From Cellulomonas telluris (GTDB taxonomy: Bacteria; Actinomycetota; Actinomycetes; Actinomycetales; Cellulomonadaceae): a stretch of DNA of 64,000 nucleotides. Positions 41,632 through 53,361 of this stretch are shown one piece after another (positions within the stretch are counted from its first letter, which is position 1; every line of letters begins with the position of its first letter). The notes beneath the pieces were generated by a model, which was given only the letters and a program-made list of their open reading frames with translations, was not told the DNA's origin and ran no database searches. Both the position numbers and the translations under genes were made by a program. The stretch is from assembly GCF_004886325.1 (NCBI RefSeq), contig NZ_QXFN01000003.1, positions 496,001 through 560,000 on the forward strand. Direction: 5' to 3'.

Positions 41632-43160
41632 CCGGGCGGGAGGGTGCCGTCCCGGACCGCCGCGAAGAACGGGGGAGTGGCCGCCTCGTCGAGCAGCACG
41701 GCCGCCCCGATGTTCCCCGGGCGGTAGTTCATGTCGACGATGGGCGGCGTGCCGGTGATGCCGCCCGGCCCGTTCGCGTTGCGGAACGCCACGGCGAGCC
41801 GCGCGACGTCGAGCACCCCGGTGTCCTCGTCGAACGTGAGCGCGCTTGTGCCCGCGTCGACGAGCGCCACCTGCGCGCCGGGGCGCAGCGCGAGCGCCTT
41901 CGGGTCGACCTTGGCGACGACGGCCCCGATCAGCTGCCGTTGGCGCAGCGCCCGCCCGACGTCGCCCTGCAGGTCGGCCTTGCGCATCCGGGCGAAGGCG
42001 AGCGCCTGCGTGCCGTCCACGTCGTGGCAGCCGGGCTGCCACACCATGCCGGAGTCCTTGTCGTCGACCGCGCCGTCGTAGCAGAGATTGACGCCGCCGA
42101 CGGCGTCGACGACGTGCGCGACCCCGCCCATGCCGATCTCGGCGTAGTGGTCCACGGTCAGCCCCGTGAGGCCCTCGACCGTCTGGACCAGCAGCGGCGC
42201 GCCGCCCCAGGCGAAGGCCGAGTTGAGCTTCGCACCGCCGTGACCGGGGACCTCCACGTAGGTGTCACGGGGAAGCGAGATGAGCGCGGTCGGTCCGGAC
42301 CGGGGGACGTGCAGCAGCAGGATGGTGTCGGTCCGCTGGCCCTCGGTGCCGTCCTCGGCGATGCCGCCCTCCTCGCCGCGGGCGTCGGAGCCCGTGAGCA
42401 GGTACGTCGTGCCCGCGGTGTCCGCACCGCCCGAGAGCGCCGTCGTGCGCTGCAGCTTGCCGTTCGCCCAGACCAGCAGCCCGACGGGCCACGCGAGCGC
42501 GACGAGCAGGAGGACCGCCACGACGGCGAGGGCCACCCGGCGTCGCCGGCGGGGACGTCCCGGGTGGGTGGTCGCAGCGCCGGCCACCGCGGTGGGCGGG
42601 CGCCCCGCCCCGCCGCGGGGCGCGGCCGACGGGCCCCCGCGTGCGGCGGCGGCCGACGGCACGGTGCGGCGGGCGGCGGGTGGTGCGGTGCGCGGCGGCA
42701 CGGACGGCGCCGGCCGGCGCGGCGGTGCGCCGGTGGACCGCGCAGTGGAGGCGGCCGCCGTGCGCTCGTCCGGGCGCGGGGCCCGGCCGGCGACCTCGAC
42801 CGGTGCCGCGGCGCCGGGTCGAGGACGCGAGGAGGGGGCGAACGAGGCCGGGCTGCCCGACGGGGGAGTCGCACCGGCGGACCCGGCGTTCCCGGCTGCG
42901 CCGCCGGCACGCGCCGGGCCCGACGTGGTCCTGGGCGTCCGCCCGGCGCCGGCGCCCGCGCGGCTCCCCGAGGAAGTCGGGCGTGCGGTCGGCGTCGCGG
43001 GTCGTGCGGCTGGCGTCGCGGGTCGTGCGGCCGGCGTCGCGGGCCGTGCGCGGGGGCGGTCGGGACCCACGACGCGCGCGTCGTCGGCGTCAGGGCGCGC
43101 GCGTCCCCCCGACGGGCTGAAGCTCGGCGGCGCGTCCTCGGACCGGTCCCGTGGTGCCAC
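41604..43160 (-). CDS. LytR-CpsA-Psr (LCP) family wall-glycan ligase, long N-terminus
   Basis: A 518-residue LCP protein. About 200 residues of Arg/Pro/Ala/Thr-rich, probably disordered cytoplasmic sequence come first, including three ARPATPA-type repeats. One membrane helix (VALAVVAVLLLVALAWPVGLLV) and the LCP domain follow, with the conserved TYLLTGSDAR, TDTILLLHV, SLPRDTYVEVP and FARMRKADLQGDVGR with its Arg/Asp cluster. LCP enzymes move lipid-linked polymers onto peptidoglycan. It lies downstream of a second LCP gene on the same strand, six bases from that stop. Confidence 0.9.
   Translation of the reverse strand: MAPRDRSEDAPPSFSPSGGRARPDADDARVVGPDRPRARPATPAARPATPAARPATPTARPTSSGSRAGAGAGRTPRTTSGPARAGGAAGNAGSAGATPPSGSPASFAPSSRPRPGAAAPVEVAGRAPRPDERTAAASTARSTGAPPRRPAPSVPPRTAPPAARRTVPSAAAARGGPSAAPRGGAGRPPTAVAGAATTHPGRPRRRRRVALAVVAVLLLVALAWPVGLLVWANGKLQRTTALSGGADTAGTTYLLTGSDARGEEGGIAEDGTEGQRTDTILLLHVPRSGPTALISLPRDTYVEVPGHGGAKLNSAFAWGGAPLLVQTVEGLTGLTVDHYAEIGMGGVAHVVDAVGGVNLCYDGAVDDKDSGMVWQPGCHDVDGTQALAFARMRKADLQGDVGRALRQRQLIGAVVAKVDPKALALRPGAQVALVDAGTSALTFDEDTGVLDVARLAVAFRNANGPGGITGTPPIVDMNYRPGNIGAAVLLDEAATPPFFAAVRDGTLPPGQVGGVPGG
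42983..43053. repeat. 21-base tandem repeat inside the LCP gene
   Basis: Three nearly identical 21-base units (42991-43011, 43012-43032, 43033-43053, the last diverging) encode repeated ARPATPA. The repeat is in frame and lies in the disordered cytoplasmic N-terminus. Confidence 0.8.
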
Positions 43161-43166
43161 GGTGCC

Positions 43167-44408
43167 TCAGCAGCTCGACGTGACGTCGGCCGCGGTGAAC
43201 GCCTCCCGGCCGGGCGTCTTCGTCGGGGTCGGGGTGGGCGCGGGGACGGGGTCGACGACCGGCGCCTCGGCCCCCGGGTCGGCCGGCGCGGCCGCCTGGG
43301 GCGGCGTCGTCGGCGCGGGCGCCTCCGGTGCGCCGAGCATCGGCTGGTCGGCGGCGATGTTCGCCCACAGGCGGTCCGCCTCGGACGTCCACTCGACCCG
43401 GTTCTTGTCGCTGCGCGCGGGGGCCCACGGCACCGTCGTGAACGCGATGTTCTCGCGGCTGATGCTGCGCAGGCTGAACGCCAGACCCGTGAGGTCGGTG
43501 ACCGAGACGCTCGTCGTGACCGACTGCGTCGCCGCGCTGAGGAAGCCCATGAGCTGGCCGGCGTCGGTCAGCAGGTTCTTCGACAGCACCTCGTTGGCGA
43601 GGTTGGCGATGAGCTGCTGCTGACGACCGGCCCGCATGATGTCGGAGCCGTCCAGCCCGGTGCCGTGGCGCGCGCGGGCGTACTGCAGCGCGGTGACGCC
43701 GTCGAGGCGGTGCCGACCCGCGGCGATGTTGAGACCGGTGTACCGGTCCTTGATCGGCTTCTCGATGCACACGTCGACACCGCCGACGGCGTTGATCATG
43801 TTCTGGAAGCCGGCGAAGTCCACGACCACGACCTCCGACACCGGGACACCGGTGTTCGCGACGACCGTGCTCATGGCGCAGGCCGCCGCGGACTCGATGT
43901 CCTGGCCGTTGTCCCAGCCGATCGCGAACGCGTCGTTGAACTGCCCGTTGCGCGCCCTCGTCGTCGTGCCGTCGGACATCCGGCACGAGGGGATCTCCAC
44001 CAGCGAGTCGCGCGGGATCGACACCAGCTCGACCCGGGTCCGGTCCGCGGAGACGTGCAGCAGGATCGCCGTGTCCGACCGCATGCCGGCCACGTCGCCG
44101 CCGATGGCCGCGTTCTCGCCGTCACGCTGGTCCGACCCCAGCACGAGGACGTTGACCGGCTGGCCGGCGTTCATGTCGGCGGGGTCGGGCGCCTCGGTCG
44201 GGGACGGGCCTGCGACGACCAGGTCCCCGACGTCGACCTGGTCGACGTTGCCGGTCAGCTTCGCCGCCACGGCGACGCCGCCGGCGACGACGAACACGAG
44301 CACCGACGACAGCGTCAGGGCGACGCCGCGCAGCACGGCGTGCGACCGCAGGTCGCGGGCGTGCCGAGGCGCGCGACGGCGTCGCGGAGCAGCGTGGCGG
44401 GAGGTCAC
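43167..44408 (-). CDS. LytR-CpsA-Psr (LCP) family wall-glycan ligase
   Basis: A 413-residue LCP protein. A short Arg/His-rich N-terminus, one membrane helix (VALTLSSVLVFVVAGGVAVAA) and the LCP domain (NVLVLGSDQRDGE, RSDTAILLHV, SIPRDSLVEIP, YARARHGTGLDGSDIMRAGRQQQLI) carry the phosphate-binding Arg and Asp residues. A Pro/Thr/Ala-rich tail ends in a Cys, and two internal Cys (SCRM and CIEK) could pair outside the cell. It attaches teichoic-acid-like or capsular polymers to peptidoglycan. TACGAT ends eight bases before the GTG. Confidence 0.92.
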   Translation of the reverse strand: MTSRHAAPRRRRAPRHARDLRSHAVLRGVALTLSSVLVFVVAGGVAVAAKLTGNVDQVDVGDLVVAGPSPTEAPDPADMNAGQPVNVLVLGSDQRDGENAAIGGDVAGMRSDTAILLHVSADRTRVELVSIPRDSLVEIPSCRMSDGTTTRARNGQFNDAFAIGWDNGQDIESAAACAMSTVVANTGVPVSEVVVVDFAGFQNMINAVGGVDVCIEKPIKDRYTGLNIAAGRHRLDGVTALQYARARHGTGLDGSDIMRAGRQQQLIANLANEVLSKNLLTDAGQLMGFLSAATQSVTTSVSVTDLTGLAFSLRSISRENIAFTTVPWAPARSDKNRVEWTSEADRLWANIAADQPMLGAPEAPAPTTPPQAAAPADPGAEAPVVDPVPAPTPTPTKTPGREAFTAADVTSSC

Positions 44409-44415
44409 GTGTCAG

Positions 44416-44421
44416 ATCGTA
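44416..44421 (-). promoter_or_regulatory. -10-like hexamer for the second LCP gene
   Basis: TACGAT on the minus strand ends eight bases before the GTG at 44408; the transcript would be leaderless or nearly so. Confidence 0.45.
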
Positions 44422-44509
44422 GGAGCGCTACGGCGAGCAGCGGCGGAGCCCGGGCAGGAGCGCCGTGAATGATCTGTGCAGATGCCCGGGAGCCTCGGCT
44501 CGGTGGCGG

Positions 44510-46717
<2,208 letters not shown>

Positions 46718-46718
<1 letters not shown>

Positions 46719-48262
46719 TGCAGGACGAGATCACCCTCACCGTCGTCCACTGGCCCGGTGACGCCCCGCTCGCGGAGGTCGTCGGGTCCGTCCGGTCGGT
46801 CGGTGCGCAGCAGGGCGTGACGTGGGACCTGTGCGTCCCCTCGACCGCGCTCGAGGCGTGCGACGGGCTCCCGGAGGGAACGGTCCACGCGCTCGACGTC
46901 GCCGAGCCCACGAAGGCGGCGGTGTACGCCGCCGGCCTCGAGCGCGCGACAGGTGAGTGGACGGTGTTCCTCGACCAGAACGTCCGGCTCGAGCCGGGTG
47001 CGCTGAGGGCGATCGTGGACGCGATGCTGCGCCCCGGTCCCGTCGACGTCGTGTACGGGGACGAGATCCGGGAGGCGGACGGGGACCGGCGTCGGCTGCG
47101 GCGACCGGTGTGGTCCCCGGAGCGGGCGCTCGGCGAGCTCTACACGGGCCGGCTGCTCGCCGTGCGCACGGCCCTCGGCCGTGAGGTCGGCGCCTTCGGC
47201 GCGGACTCCGTCGGTGCGGAGGAGCACGACCTGCTGCTCCGGGCGGTCGCGCACGGCGCACAGCCGGCCCACGTCGCGGTGCCGCTGTGCCTCGCCCCGC
47301 CGCCGGTCGACGCGCCCGAGGCTCCCGGGACGCGCGGCGAGCGCGCCCGCACGGCGGCGCAGCGAGTCGTGCAGCAGCACCTCGACCGGCACCGGCCGGG
47401 CACCCGGGCCGTCCCCTCACGGTCGCCGGCCGCGCTCACGCTGGTGCGCCCCGAGCTCGCCGACGCGCTCGTCAGCATCGTCATCCCCACGCGGGGCGGG
47501 CGCGCGCTGGTGTGGGGCGAGGACCGCGTCCTCGTCGTCGAGACCGTGCGGTCCGTCGTGCGCCACGGCGGCCTCGCGCGTTTCGAGGTCGTCGTGGTCC
47601 ACGACGACGTCACGCCCGAGCCGGTGCTCGACGAGCTGCGCGCGCTGTGCGGCGACCGGCTGGTCCTGGTGCCCTTCTCCGGCCCGTTCAACTTCAGCGC
47701 GAAGTGCAACGCCGGCTACGTGGCGTCCGCGGGTGAGATCGTCCTGATGCTGAACGACGACGTCGACGTCCGGTCGCCGGGTGCGCTCGCGCGCCTGGTC
47801 GCGCCGCTGGACCGGCCGGAGGTCGGCATGACGGGGGCGCGTCTGCTGTACAGCGACGGCACGGTGCAGCACGGGGGGCACGTCTACGCCCGCGGCGCCA
47901 TGACGCACGCGTTCCTGGGCGCGTCGCCCGACGACCCCGCCATCCCCGAGCTGCACGTGGACCGGGAGACCTCCGGGCTCACCGCGGCGTGCGTGGCCCT
48001 GCGTCGGGAGGTGTTCGAGACCGTCGGCGGCTTCTCCGAGGCGCTCCCCGTGAACTTCAACGACGTGGACCTGTCGTACAAGGTCCGCTGGCTCGGGCTG
48101 AGCCTGCTGTGGGTCGCGACCGCGGACCTCTACCACTTCGAGTCGCGTACCCGGGTCCCGGTCGTGCACCCGTGGGAGGCCTCGACGGTGCACGCCCGTT
48201 GGCACGGCGAGGGCGACGACCCCTACCTCCCCGAGCACCGGTACCCCGGCCCCTCGTCATGA
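46718..48262 (+). CDS. family 2 glycosyltransferase with N-terminal extra domain
   Basis: A 514-residue cytoplasmic enzyme. Residues about 1-150 look like a degenerate GT-A domain (TVFLDQNVRLEPGALRAIVDAM) and residues about 250-514 are a full GT2 domain: SIVIPTRGG, EIVLMLNDDVDV (the D-x-D region), and FNDVDLSYKVRWLGL near the end. This two-domain arrangement matches rhamnan/galactan-type synthases. The ATG shares one base with the methyltransferase stop, and its own stop overlaps the YfhO-like gene (ATGA), so three genes form one operon. The sugar is not determinable. Confidence 0.88.
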
Positions 48263-51081
48263 CACGCACCGTGCCGGTGCAGAGGGTGCGCCGGCTCGCG
48301 GACGTGGTCGCGTGGGCGTCGCTCGTGCTGTTCGTCGTGCTCGCCGTCGGTCCGTCGTTGCTCGGGCGCACCGTCTTCCTCGGTGTCGACGTCCTCGACG
48401 GCTTCGACCCCTGGCGGTCGACGGATCCCGCACCCGCCACGGTCGTGAACGCGATGGTGGGCGACACGGTCGACGCCGTCGTGCCGCGCACAGTCCTCGT
48501 GGCCGAGGGCATGAGGGCGGGCGAGTACGTCCGCTGGAACCCCTACGTCGCGGGCGGTGCCCCCGTCCTCCCGCTCCCCGACAACGCGCCGTTCTCGCCG
48601 CTGAGCCTGCCGTGGTACCTCGTCCCGGCCACCTACGCACCCGGCCTGGTGAAGGTCCTCGAGGTCGCGGTCGTCGCCGTCGGCATGCACCTGCTGGTGC
48701 GCCGCTTCGGCCTGCCGTCCGCCTCGGGGGCGGTGGGCTCGCTCGTGTACGTCTCGAGCGGCTTCATGGTGGCCTGGACCAACTGGTCGCAGACGCGCGT
48801 GGCGGCCCTCGTGCCGCTCCTGTTCTGGGCGGTCGACCGCGCCGTGGTCGAGCGGCGCCCCCGCGACGTCGTCCCGCTCGCGCTCGTCGTCGCCGCCATG
48901 GTCGCCGGTGGCTTCCCCGCGGTCCTGGGCTGGGCCCTGTACGCCGCCGCCGCCTACGCGCTGGTGCGGGCGCTGGCCCTGCGCCGGGGGACGGCGCAGG
49001 TCGTCAGGTCGGGCGCCGTGGCCGCCACCGGTGTCCTGGCGGGCGCGGGTCTCCTGGCGTTCCAGCTGGTGCCGTTCGTGCGCAACACGCTGGCGGTCGT
49101 CGACACGTCCCTGCGGAGGCAGGAGGGGCAGCACCTCGACTGGACGGCCCTCGCCACCACGGTCGTCGCCGACGTGCTCGGCGGGCCGGTGGAGGCGCGC
49201 TGGGCGACGACCGACAACGGGATCGAGAACTTCTCCTACATCGGCGTCGCCGCTCTCGTCCTCGTGCTGTGCGCGCTCGTGCGGTGGCGGCCGTCCGCGA
49301 CGCTCCCGGGCGTGAAGGGCACGCTCGTCGTGTCGGCCGCCGTCACCGGTGTCCTGGTGTACCTGGGCGGCCCGCTCCTGCACGCGGCGCAGCAGCTGCC
49401 CGTGTTCGACAACAGCTTCGTCGGACGCATGCGGTTCCTGCTGGCGTTCTACGTGGCCGTGCTGGCGGCGGCGGGGTACGCGCAGGTGGTCGCGTCCCTG
49501 CACCCGCTGGGCAGCGCCCCGGCGGCAGCCACCACCCCGCGGAGCGTGCGCGCCCAGCGGGTCGTGGCCGCGGTGTGCGTGGTCGGCGTGGCGGGCCTGG
49601 TCGCCGTCGTCGCCCGGGTGCTGGGCTGGGTGCCCGAACCCTCGCGGGCCCCGCTCGTGCGGGAGGCCCTGGTCGCGGCCCTGCTCGCGGTCGTCAGCGG
49701 GGGGCTCGTGCTGCTCGCCGTGCGGCGGCGCGGACCCACGGCTGCGGTGGTGGCCGGCGTCGCGGTCCCGCTGCTCGTGCTGGTGCCGGCGGTGGACGTC
49801 GCACGGAGCTGGTGGCCGAACGTACCGACGAGCGCGTTCTACCCGTCCACCCCGACCCACGAGTACCTCGCGGAGCACCTCGAGCACGACCGGTACATCA
49901 CCGTCGGGCAGGCGATGATGCCCGGGTCGAACACGCTCTACCGGCTCCGGTCGGCGGACGGCCACGCGTTCCACGCCCCGCAGTGGATGGACCTGCTGCG
50001 TACCGCGGACCCGGACGTGCGGTGGGGAGTCTCGGGCACGTACACGTCGCTCACGGTCGGCGACGTGGACAGCAGCCTCGCCTCACCCGTGCTCGACCGG
50101 CTCGGGGTGCGGTACGCGGTGCTCCCGGCGGCGCTCCCGGTGCCCGGTGCGTGGGAGGCCGGTACCCCGGGCGGTACGACGGTGACGCTGGGGGCCGACG
50201 GGGGCAGCGTGCGGGGGAGCGTCGCCGGCCCGCTGCTCGGTGTCGCGCTCACGACCCCGGACGGCGTCCACGTCGGTGCCGACGGTGCCACCGTGCGGCT
50301 CGAGCTCCGCGACGACGACGGCCGTCCGGTGGCCCGGGCCGAGCGGACGCTCGAGGGGTCCAGCGCCGACCCGCAGCTCTGGATCGCCGTGGCGGCGGAC
50401 GTGCCCGCCGGCGAGGAGGTCGAGGTGGTCGTGACGGCCGAGGGGCTCACGGCACCCCTCGTCCTCGCGGCCGACGACACGGGCCGAGTCGTGCTGGACG
50501 TGCGCCGGCCCGTCGGTGAGACGCTCACCGTGGTGTCCACAGGCGGTGCCACCGTCGTCGAGCGCGCCGGCAGCCTGCCCCGGATCCGCTGGGCGGCACG
50601 GGAGGTCGTGGTCGAGGACCCGCAGGACCGCCTCGAGGCGCTGGCCGGGGGCCGGGTGCCCGACGACGCCGTGCTCCTGCAGCACGCCGAGGACGCGGCC
50701 GGCGTGCGCGCGTCGACGGCCGATCTCGACGTCGTCGAGGACGGTACGGGGACCATCACCGTGGCGGTCGAGGCCTCGGACGCGGGCTGGCTGGTGATCG
50801 CCGACTCGATGCAGGCGTCGCAGGGGTGGAGTGCCCAGGTGGACGGCCGGTCGGTGCCGCTCGTGGACGCCGAGCACGCGGGTGCCGCGATGCTCGTGCC
50901 CGCCGGGCGGCACGAGGTCGCCCTGACGTTCACCACGCCGGGATCGGGCGTCGGTGCGGTCGTCTCCGCGGCCGTCGCCACGACACTGGCGGGTGGCGCA
51001 CTGGTGTCGTGGGTCACGGCCCGACGCCGCCGCCGGACGGCGGGGACGACTCAGAGCACCTCGAACGAGGTCGTGGCGTAG
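48259..51081 (+). CDS. YfhO-like polytopic membrane protein (GT-C type)
   Basis: A 940-residue protein. About 11-13 helices fill residues 18-515, followed by a large extracellular beta-rich domain (about 520-900) and a last helix near the C-terminus (GAVVSAAVATTLAGGALVSWV). The early acidic DVLDGFDPW and the extracellular loop WNPYVAGGAPVLPLPDNAPFSPL resemble YfhO/GT-C glycosyltransferases that add sugars to wall polymers in Firmicutes. It would use a polyprenyl-phosphate sugar outside the membrane. Its 3' end overlaps the convergent Wzt gene by 31 bases. Confidence 0.82.
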   Translation: MTRTVPVQRVRRLADVVAWASLVLFVVLAVGPSLLGRTVFLGVDVLDGFDPWRSTDPAPATVVNAMVGDTVDAVVPRTVLVAEGMRAGEYVRWNPYVAGGAPVLPLPDNAPFSPLSLPWYLVPATYAPGLVKVLEVAVVAVGMHLLVRRFGLPSASGAVGSLVYVSSGFMVAWTNWSQTRVAALVPLLFWAVDRAVVERRPRDVVPLALVVAAMVAGGFPAVLGWALYAAAAYALVRALALRRGTAQVVRSGAVAATGVLAGAGLLAFQLVPFVRNTLAVVDTSLRRQEGQHLDWTALATTVVADVLGGPVEARWATTDNGIENFSYIGVAALVLVLCALVRWRPSATLPGVKGTLVVSAAVTGVLVYLGGPLLHAAQQLPVFDNSFVGRMRFLLAFYVAVLAAAGYAQVVASLHPLGSAPAAATTPRSVRAQRVVAAVCVVGVAGLVAVVARVLGWVPEPSRAPLVREALVAALLAVVSGGLVLLAVRRRGPTAAVVAGVAVPLLVLVPAVDVARSWWPNVPTSAFYPSTPTHEYLAEHLEHDRYITVGQAMMPGSNTLYRLRSADGHAFHAPQWMDLLRTADPDVRWGVSGTYTSLTVGDVDSSLASPVLDRLGVRYAVLPAALPVPGAWEAGTPGGTTVTLGADGGSVRGSVAGPLLGVALTTPDGVHVGADGATVRLELRDDDGRPVARAERTLEGSSADPQLWIAVAADVPAGEEVEVVVTAEGLTAPLVLAADDTGRVVLDVRRPVGETLTVVSTGGATVVERAGSLPRIRWAAREVVVEDPQDRLEALAGGRVPDDAVLLQHAEDAAGVRASTADLDVVEDGTGTITVAVEASDAGWLVIADSMQASQGWSAQVDGRSVPLVDAEHAGAAMLVPAGRHEVALTFTTPGSGVGAVVSAAVATTLAGGALVSWVTARRRRRTAGTTQSTSNEVVA

Positions 51082-52247
51082 AGCGGTGCCGGCGAGAGGT
51101 ACTCACCCTCGACGGTGAACTTGGCCGCGATGGGCAGCGTGTGCAGCTCGGACCCGTCGGACGAGCGGAGCTCGGTGCGGACGACGTAGTCGCCTGCGTT
51201 CAACGGCAGCGCCCCGAGGGCGACCTCGAACTGCTGCTCGCCCGTGAGCGTCGGCACGGTGACCCCGAGGGTGCGCGTGCTGGCCCGGTAGACGGTCGTG
51301 CCCACGGGCGTCGTGAGCGAGACCTCGATCTCGGGGTCGTGGACCGGCACCGCGGCGCGGGTCGTCATGCGGATCCGCATGCCGTCGCCCTGGCGGAGCG
51401 GGACGTCGTAGGTGCCGTCCGGGCGGTGGGCGGACACGCCGATGAACTCGGCGTCCGGCCTGGTCGTGCCGTGCTCGGCCGCGCGCGCACGCGCGAGCTG
51501 CTGCTGGCGCTCCGCCTCGAAGTCCTTGCGCAGCGCCGTGAGGGCCTCGCGCGGCGTGCCGTCCGCGACGACCGCACCGGACTCGAGGACGACGGCGCGG
51601 TCGCAGAAGTCGGCGACCTGGTCGAGGCTGTGCGTCACGAGCACGATCGTGCGGCCCTCGGCCTGGAAGTTCCGGATACGCTCGAGGCACTTGCGCTGGA
51701 ACGGCTCGTCCCCGACCGCGAGCACCTCGTCGACGAGGAGGATGTCGGGGTCGACGTGCACGGCCACGGCGAAGGCGAGCCGGACGTACATCCCCGACGA
51801 GTAGAACTTGACCTGCGTGTCGATGAACTGCTCGATGCCCGAGAAGTCCACGATCGCGTCGAAGTGGCGGTCGATCTCGACCCTGCTCAGACCGAGGATC
51901 GACGCGTTGAGGTACACGTTCTCCCGGCCTGTGAGGTCGGGGTGGAACCCGGCACCCAGCTCGAGCAGGGCGGCGAGGCGCCCCCGCAGCAGGACCTGTC
52001 CCTCGGTCGGCTGCAGGATGCCCCCGACCGTCTTGAGCAAAGTGCTCTTGCCCGAGCCGTTCGGACCGATGAGCCCGACGGTGGTGCCGGACGTGATGTC
52101 GAGCGACACGTCCCGCAGCGCCCAGAAGTCCTCCTTGTGGAGGTTGGAGCGGCCGAAGTTGACGATGCGCTCCTTGAGCGACTTCTCCTTGCGGATGACG
52201 AAGCGCTTGGAGACGCCCTCGACTCGGATCACGGTGGGTGCGGTCAT
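51051..52247 (-). CDS. wzt: polysaccharide ABC exporter ATPase (Wzt-like) with C-terminal carbohydrate-binding-type domain
   Basis: A 398-residue ATPase. Walker A is GPNGSGKST (61-69), the signature is YSSGMYVRL and Walker B is ILLVDEVLAVGDE, the exact pattern of polysaccharide exporters such as TagH/Wzt. The conserved acidic LTGRENVYLN is also present. After a linker helix, residues about 265-398 form a beta-sandwich like the Wzt C-terminal domain that in Gram-negatives recognises the finished polymer end. It pairs with Wzm, with which it shares one base (TGATG). The C-terminal domain is uncommon for teichoic-acid exporters, which makes the substrate interesting. Confidence 0.92.
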   Translation of the reverse strand: MTAPTVIRVEGVSKRFVIRKEKSLKERIVNFGRSNLHKEDFWALRDVSLDITSGTTVGLIGPNGSGKSTLLKTVGGILQPTEGQVLLRGRLAALLELGAGFHPDLTGRENVYLNASILGLSRVEIDRHFDAIVDFSGIEQFIDTQVKFYSSGMYVRLAFAVAVHVDPDILLVDEVLAVGDEPFQRKCLERIRNFQAEGRTIVLVTHSLDQVADFCDRAVVLESGAVVADGTPREALTALRKDFEAERQQQLARARAAEHGTTRPDAEFIGVSAHRPDGTYDVPLRQGDGMRIRMTTRAAVPVHDPEIEVSLTTPVGTTVYRASTRTLGVTVPTLTGEQQFEVALGALPLNAGDYVVRTELRSSDGSELHTLPIAAKFTVEGEYLSPAPLYATTSFEVL

Positions 52248-53167
52248 CACAGCTCCTGCGCGAAGTTGCTCTGCAGCCTGGCGAAGGTGCGCTGGCACAG
52301 CCACAGCGCCACCACGCCGACGACGAGCGCGACCCCGAGGCGCTCGTGGAGCCCGTCGGGCACCGGCTTGCCGTCACCGGCCACCCAGAAGGTCTCGTGG
52401 AACCCGAGCACCACGAGGGTGACCGGGTTGAGGAGATACAGGCGCTCGAGCCACCCGCCGGAGAGGCCGATGCTGTCCAGGCCGGTCGTGACGAGCTGCC
52501 AGGAGTACACGATCGGTGAGGCCCAGAAGAAGATGAGCAGGCCGACGTCGACGAGGTACTGGACGTCGCGCAGGTAGACGTTCAGCGCGGACAGCAGGAG
52601 CGCGAGCGCCGTGGCGTGGACGAGGAGGACCGCGAACGCGAGCAGCGCGGTCCACCACCGGGGGCCGGTGGGGAACTGGCCCACGACGGCCGTGGCAACG
52701 ACGAGGATCGCGAGCTGGACGGCGAAGTTGACGAGCGACGACCCCACGACGCTGAGCGGGAAGACCTCGCGCGGCAGGTAGACCTTCTTGACCAGTCCCG
52801 CGTTCGCGATGATGGAGGACGTGCCGGCGTTGACGATCTCGCTGAAGAGCGTCCACGCCGTCAGCCCGCAGTAGACGAAGATCGCGAAGCTCGGGATGGA
52901 CCGTTCGGCCTCGAGGAACTTGCCCAGCACGACCCAGTAGATCAGGAGCATCGCCAGCGGCCGGACGAGCGTCCAGACGAAGCCGAGCGTGCTGTCCTTG
53001 TAGCGCGACTTCAGCTCGCGCCGCACGAGCGAGCCGAGCAGCTCGCGGTGGGCGGCGATGTCCCGGACGGAGCCGAGCGTGCCGCGCAGGAAGCCGGGGC
53101 GCGGACCGGCGAGACGCATCGGCTGCGCCTCGAGCGCGGCCGCCCGCGCGGTGGCGTGGTCTGTCAT
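52247..53167 (-). CDS. wzm: polysaccharide ABC exporter permease (Wzm-like)
   Basis: A 306-residue ABC-2 permease with six helices. The N-terminal HRELLGSLVRRELKSRYKDSTLGFVWTLVRPL amphipathic/gate-helix region, the PREVFPLSVV turn and the C-terminal LNPVTLVVLGFHE are typical of Wzm/TagG permeases, which export lipid-linked glycans. The ATG at 53167 follows GAGAGGG; an upstream ATG would add 13 Arg-rich residues. It diverges from the GT2-GT4 fusion gene. Confidence 0.93.
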   Translation of the reverse strand: MTDHATARAAALEAQPMRLAGPRPGFLRGTLGSVRDIAAHRELLGSLVRRELKSRYKDSTLGFVWTLVRPLAMLLIYWVVLGKFLEAERSIPSFAIFVYCGLTAWTLFSEIVNAGTSSIIANAGLVKKVYLPREVFPLSVVGSSLVNFAVQLAILVVATAVVGQFPTGPRWWTALLAFAVLLVHATALALLLSALNVYLRDVQYLVDVGLLIFFWASPIVYSWQLVTTGLDSIGLSGGWLERLYLLNPVTLVVLGFHETFWVAGDGKPVPDGLHERLGVALVVGVVALWLCQRTFARLQSNFAQEL

Positions 53168-53293
53168 GAGCCCTCTCGTCCGTCCTCGTCGCTCGTCGCG
53201 CGTCACGCGTGGTCTGCGCGGCGAGCGGCCCCAACAGTACCCGCGGCAGCCCTGGCCCCGGTGTGGTCCCGTCGGGCGCCGTCCGGGGGCAGG

Positions 53294-53299
53294 TAGGGT
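53294..53299 (+). promoter_or_regulatory. -10-like hexamer for the GT2-GT4 fusion gene
   Basis: TAGGGT lies nine bases before an in-frame GTG at 53308 and 63 bases before the GTG at 53362 that has GGAGGA. It supports promoter activity here but leaves the start choice open. Confidence 0.4.
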
Positions 53300-53361
53300 G
53301 TCACGCCGTGCGACCGCCAGCCCAGGACGCGGCGCCGACCGCGCGCACCACCGGAGGAAGA

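Noticed and set aside
42983-43053. Repeat array considered as CRISPR
   Set aside because: The units are directly adjacent with no spacers, are in frame, and encode a simple protein repeat.
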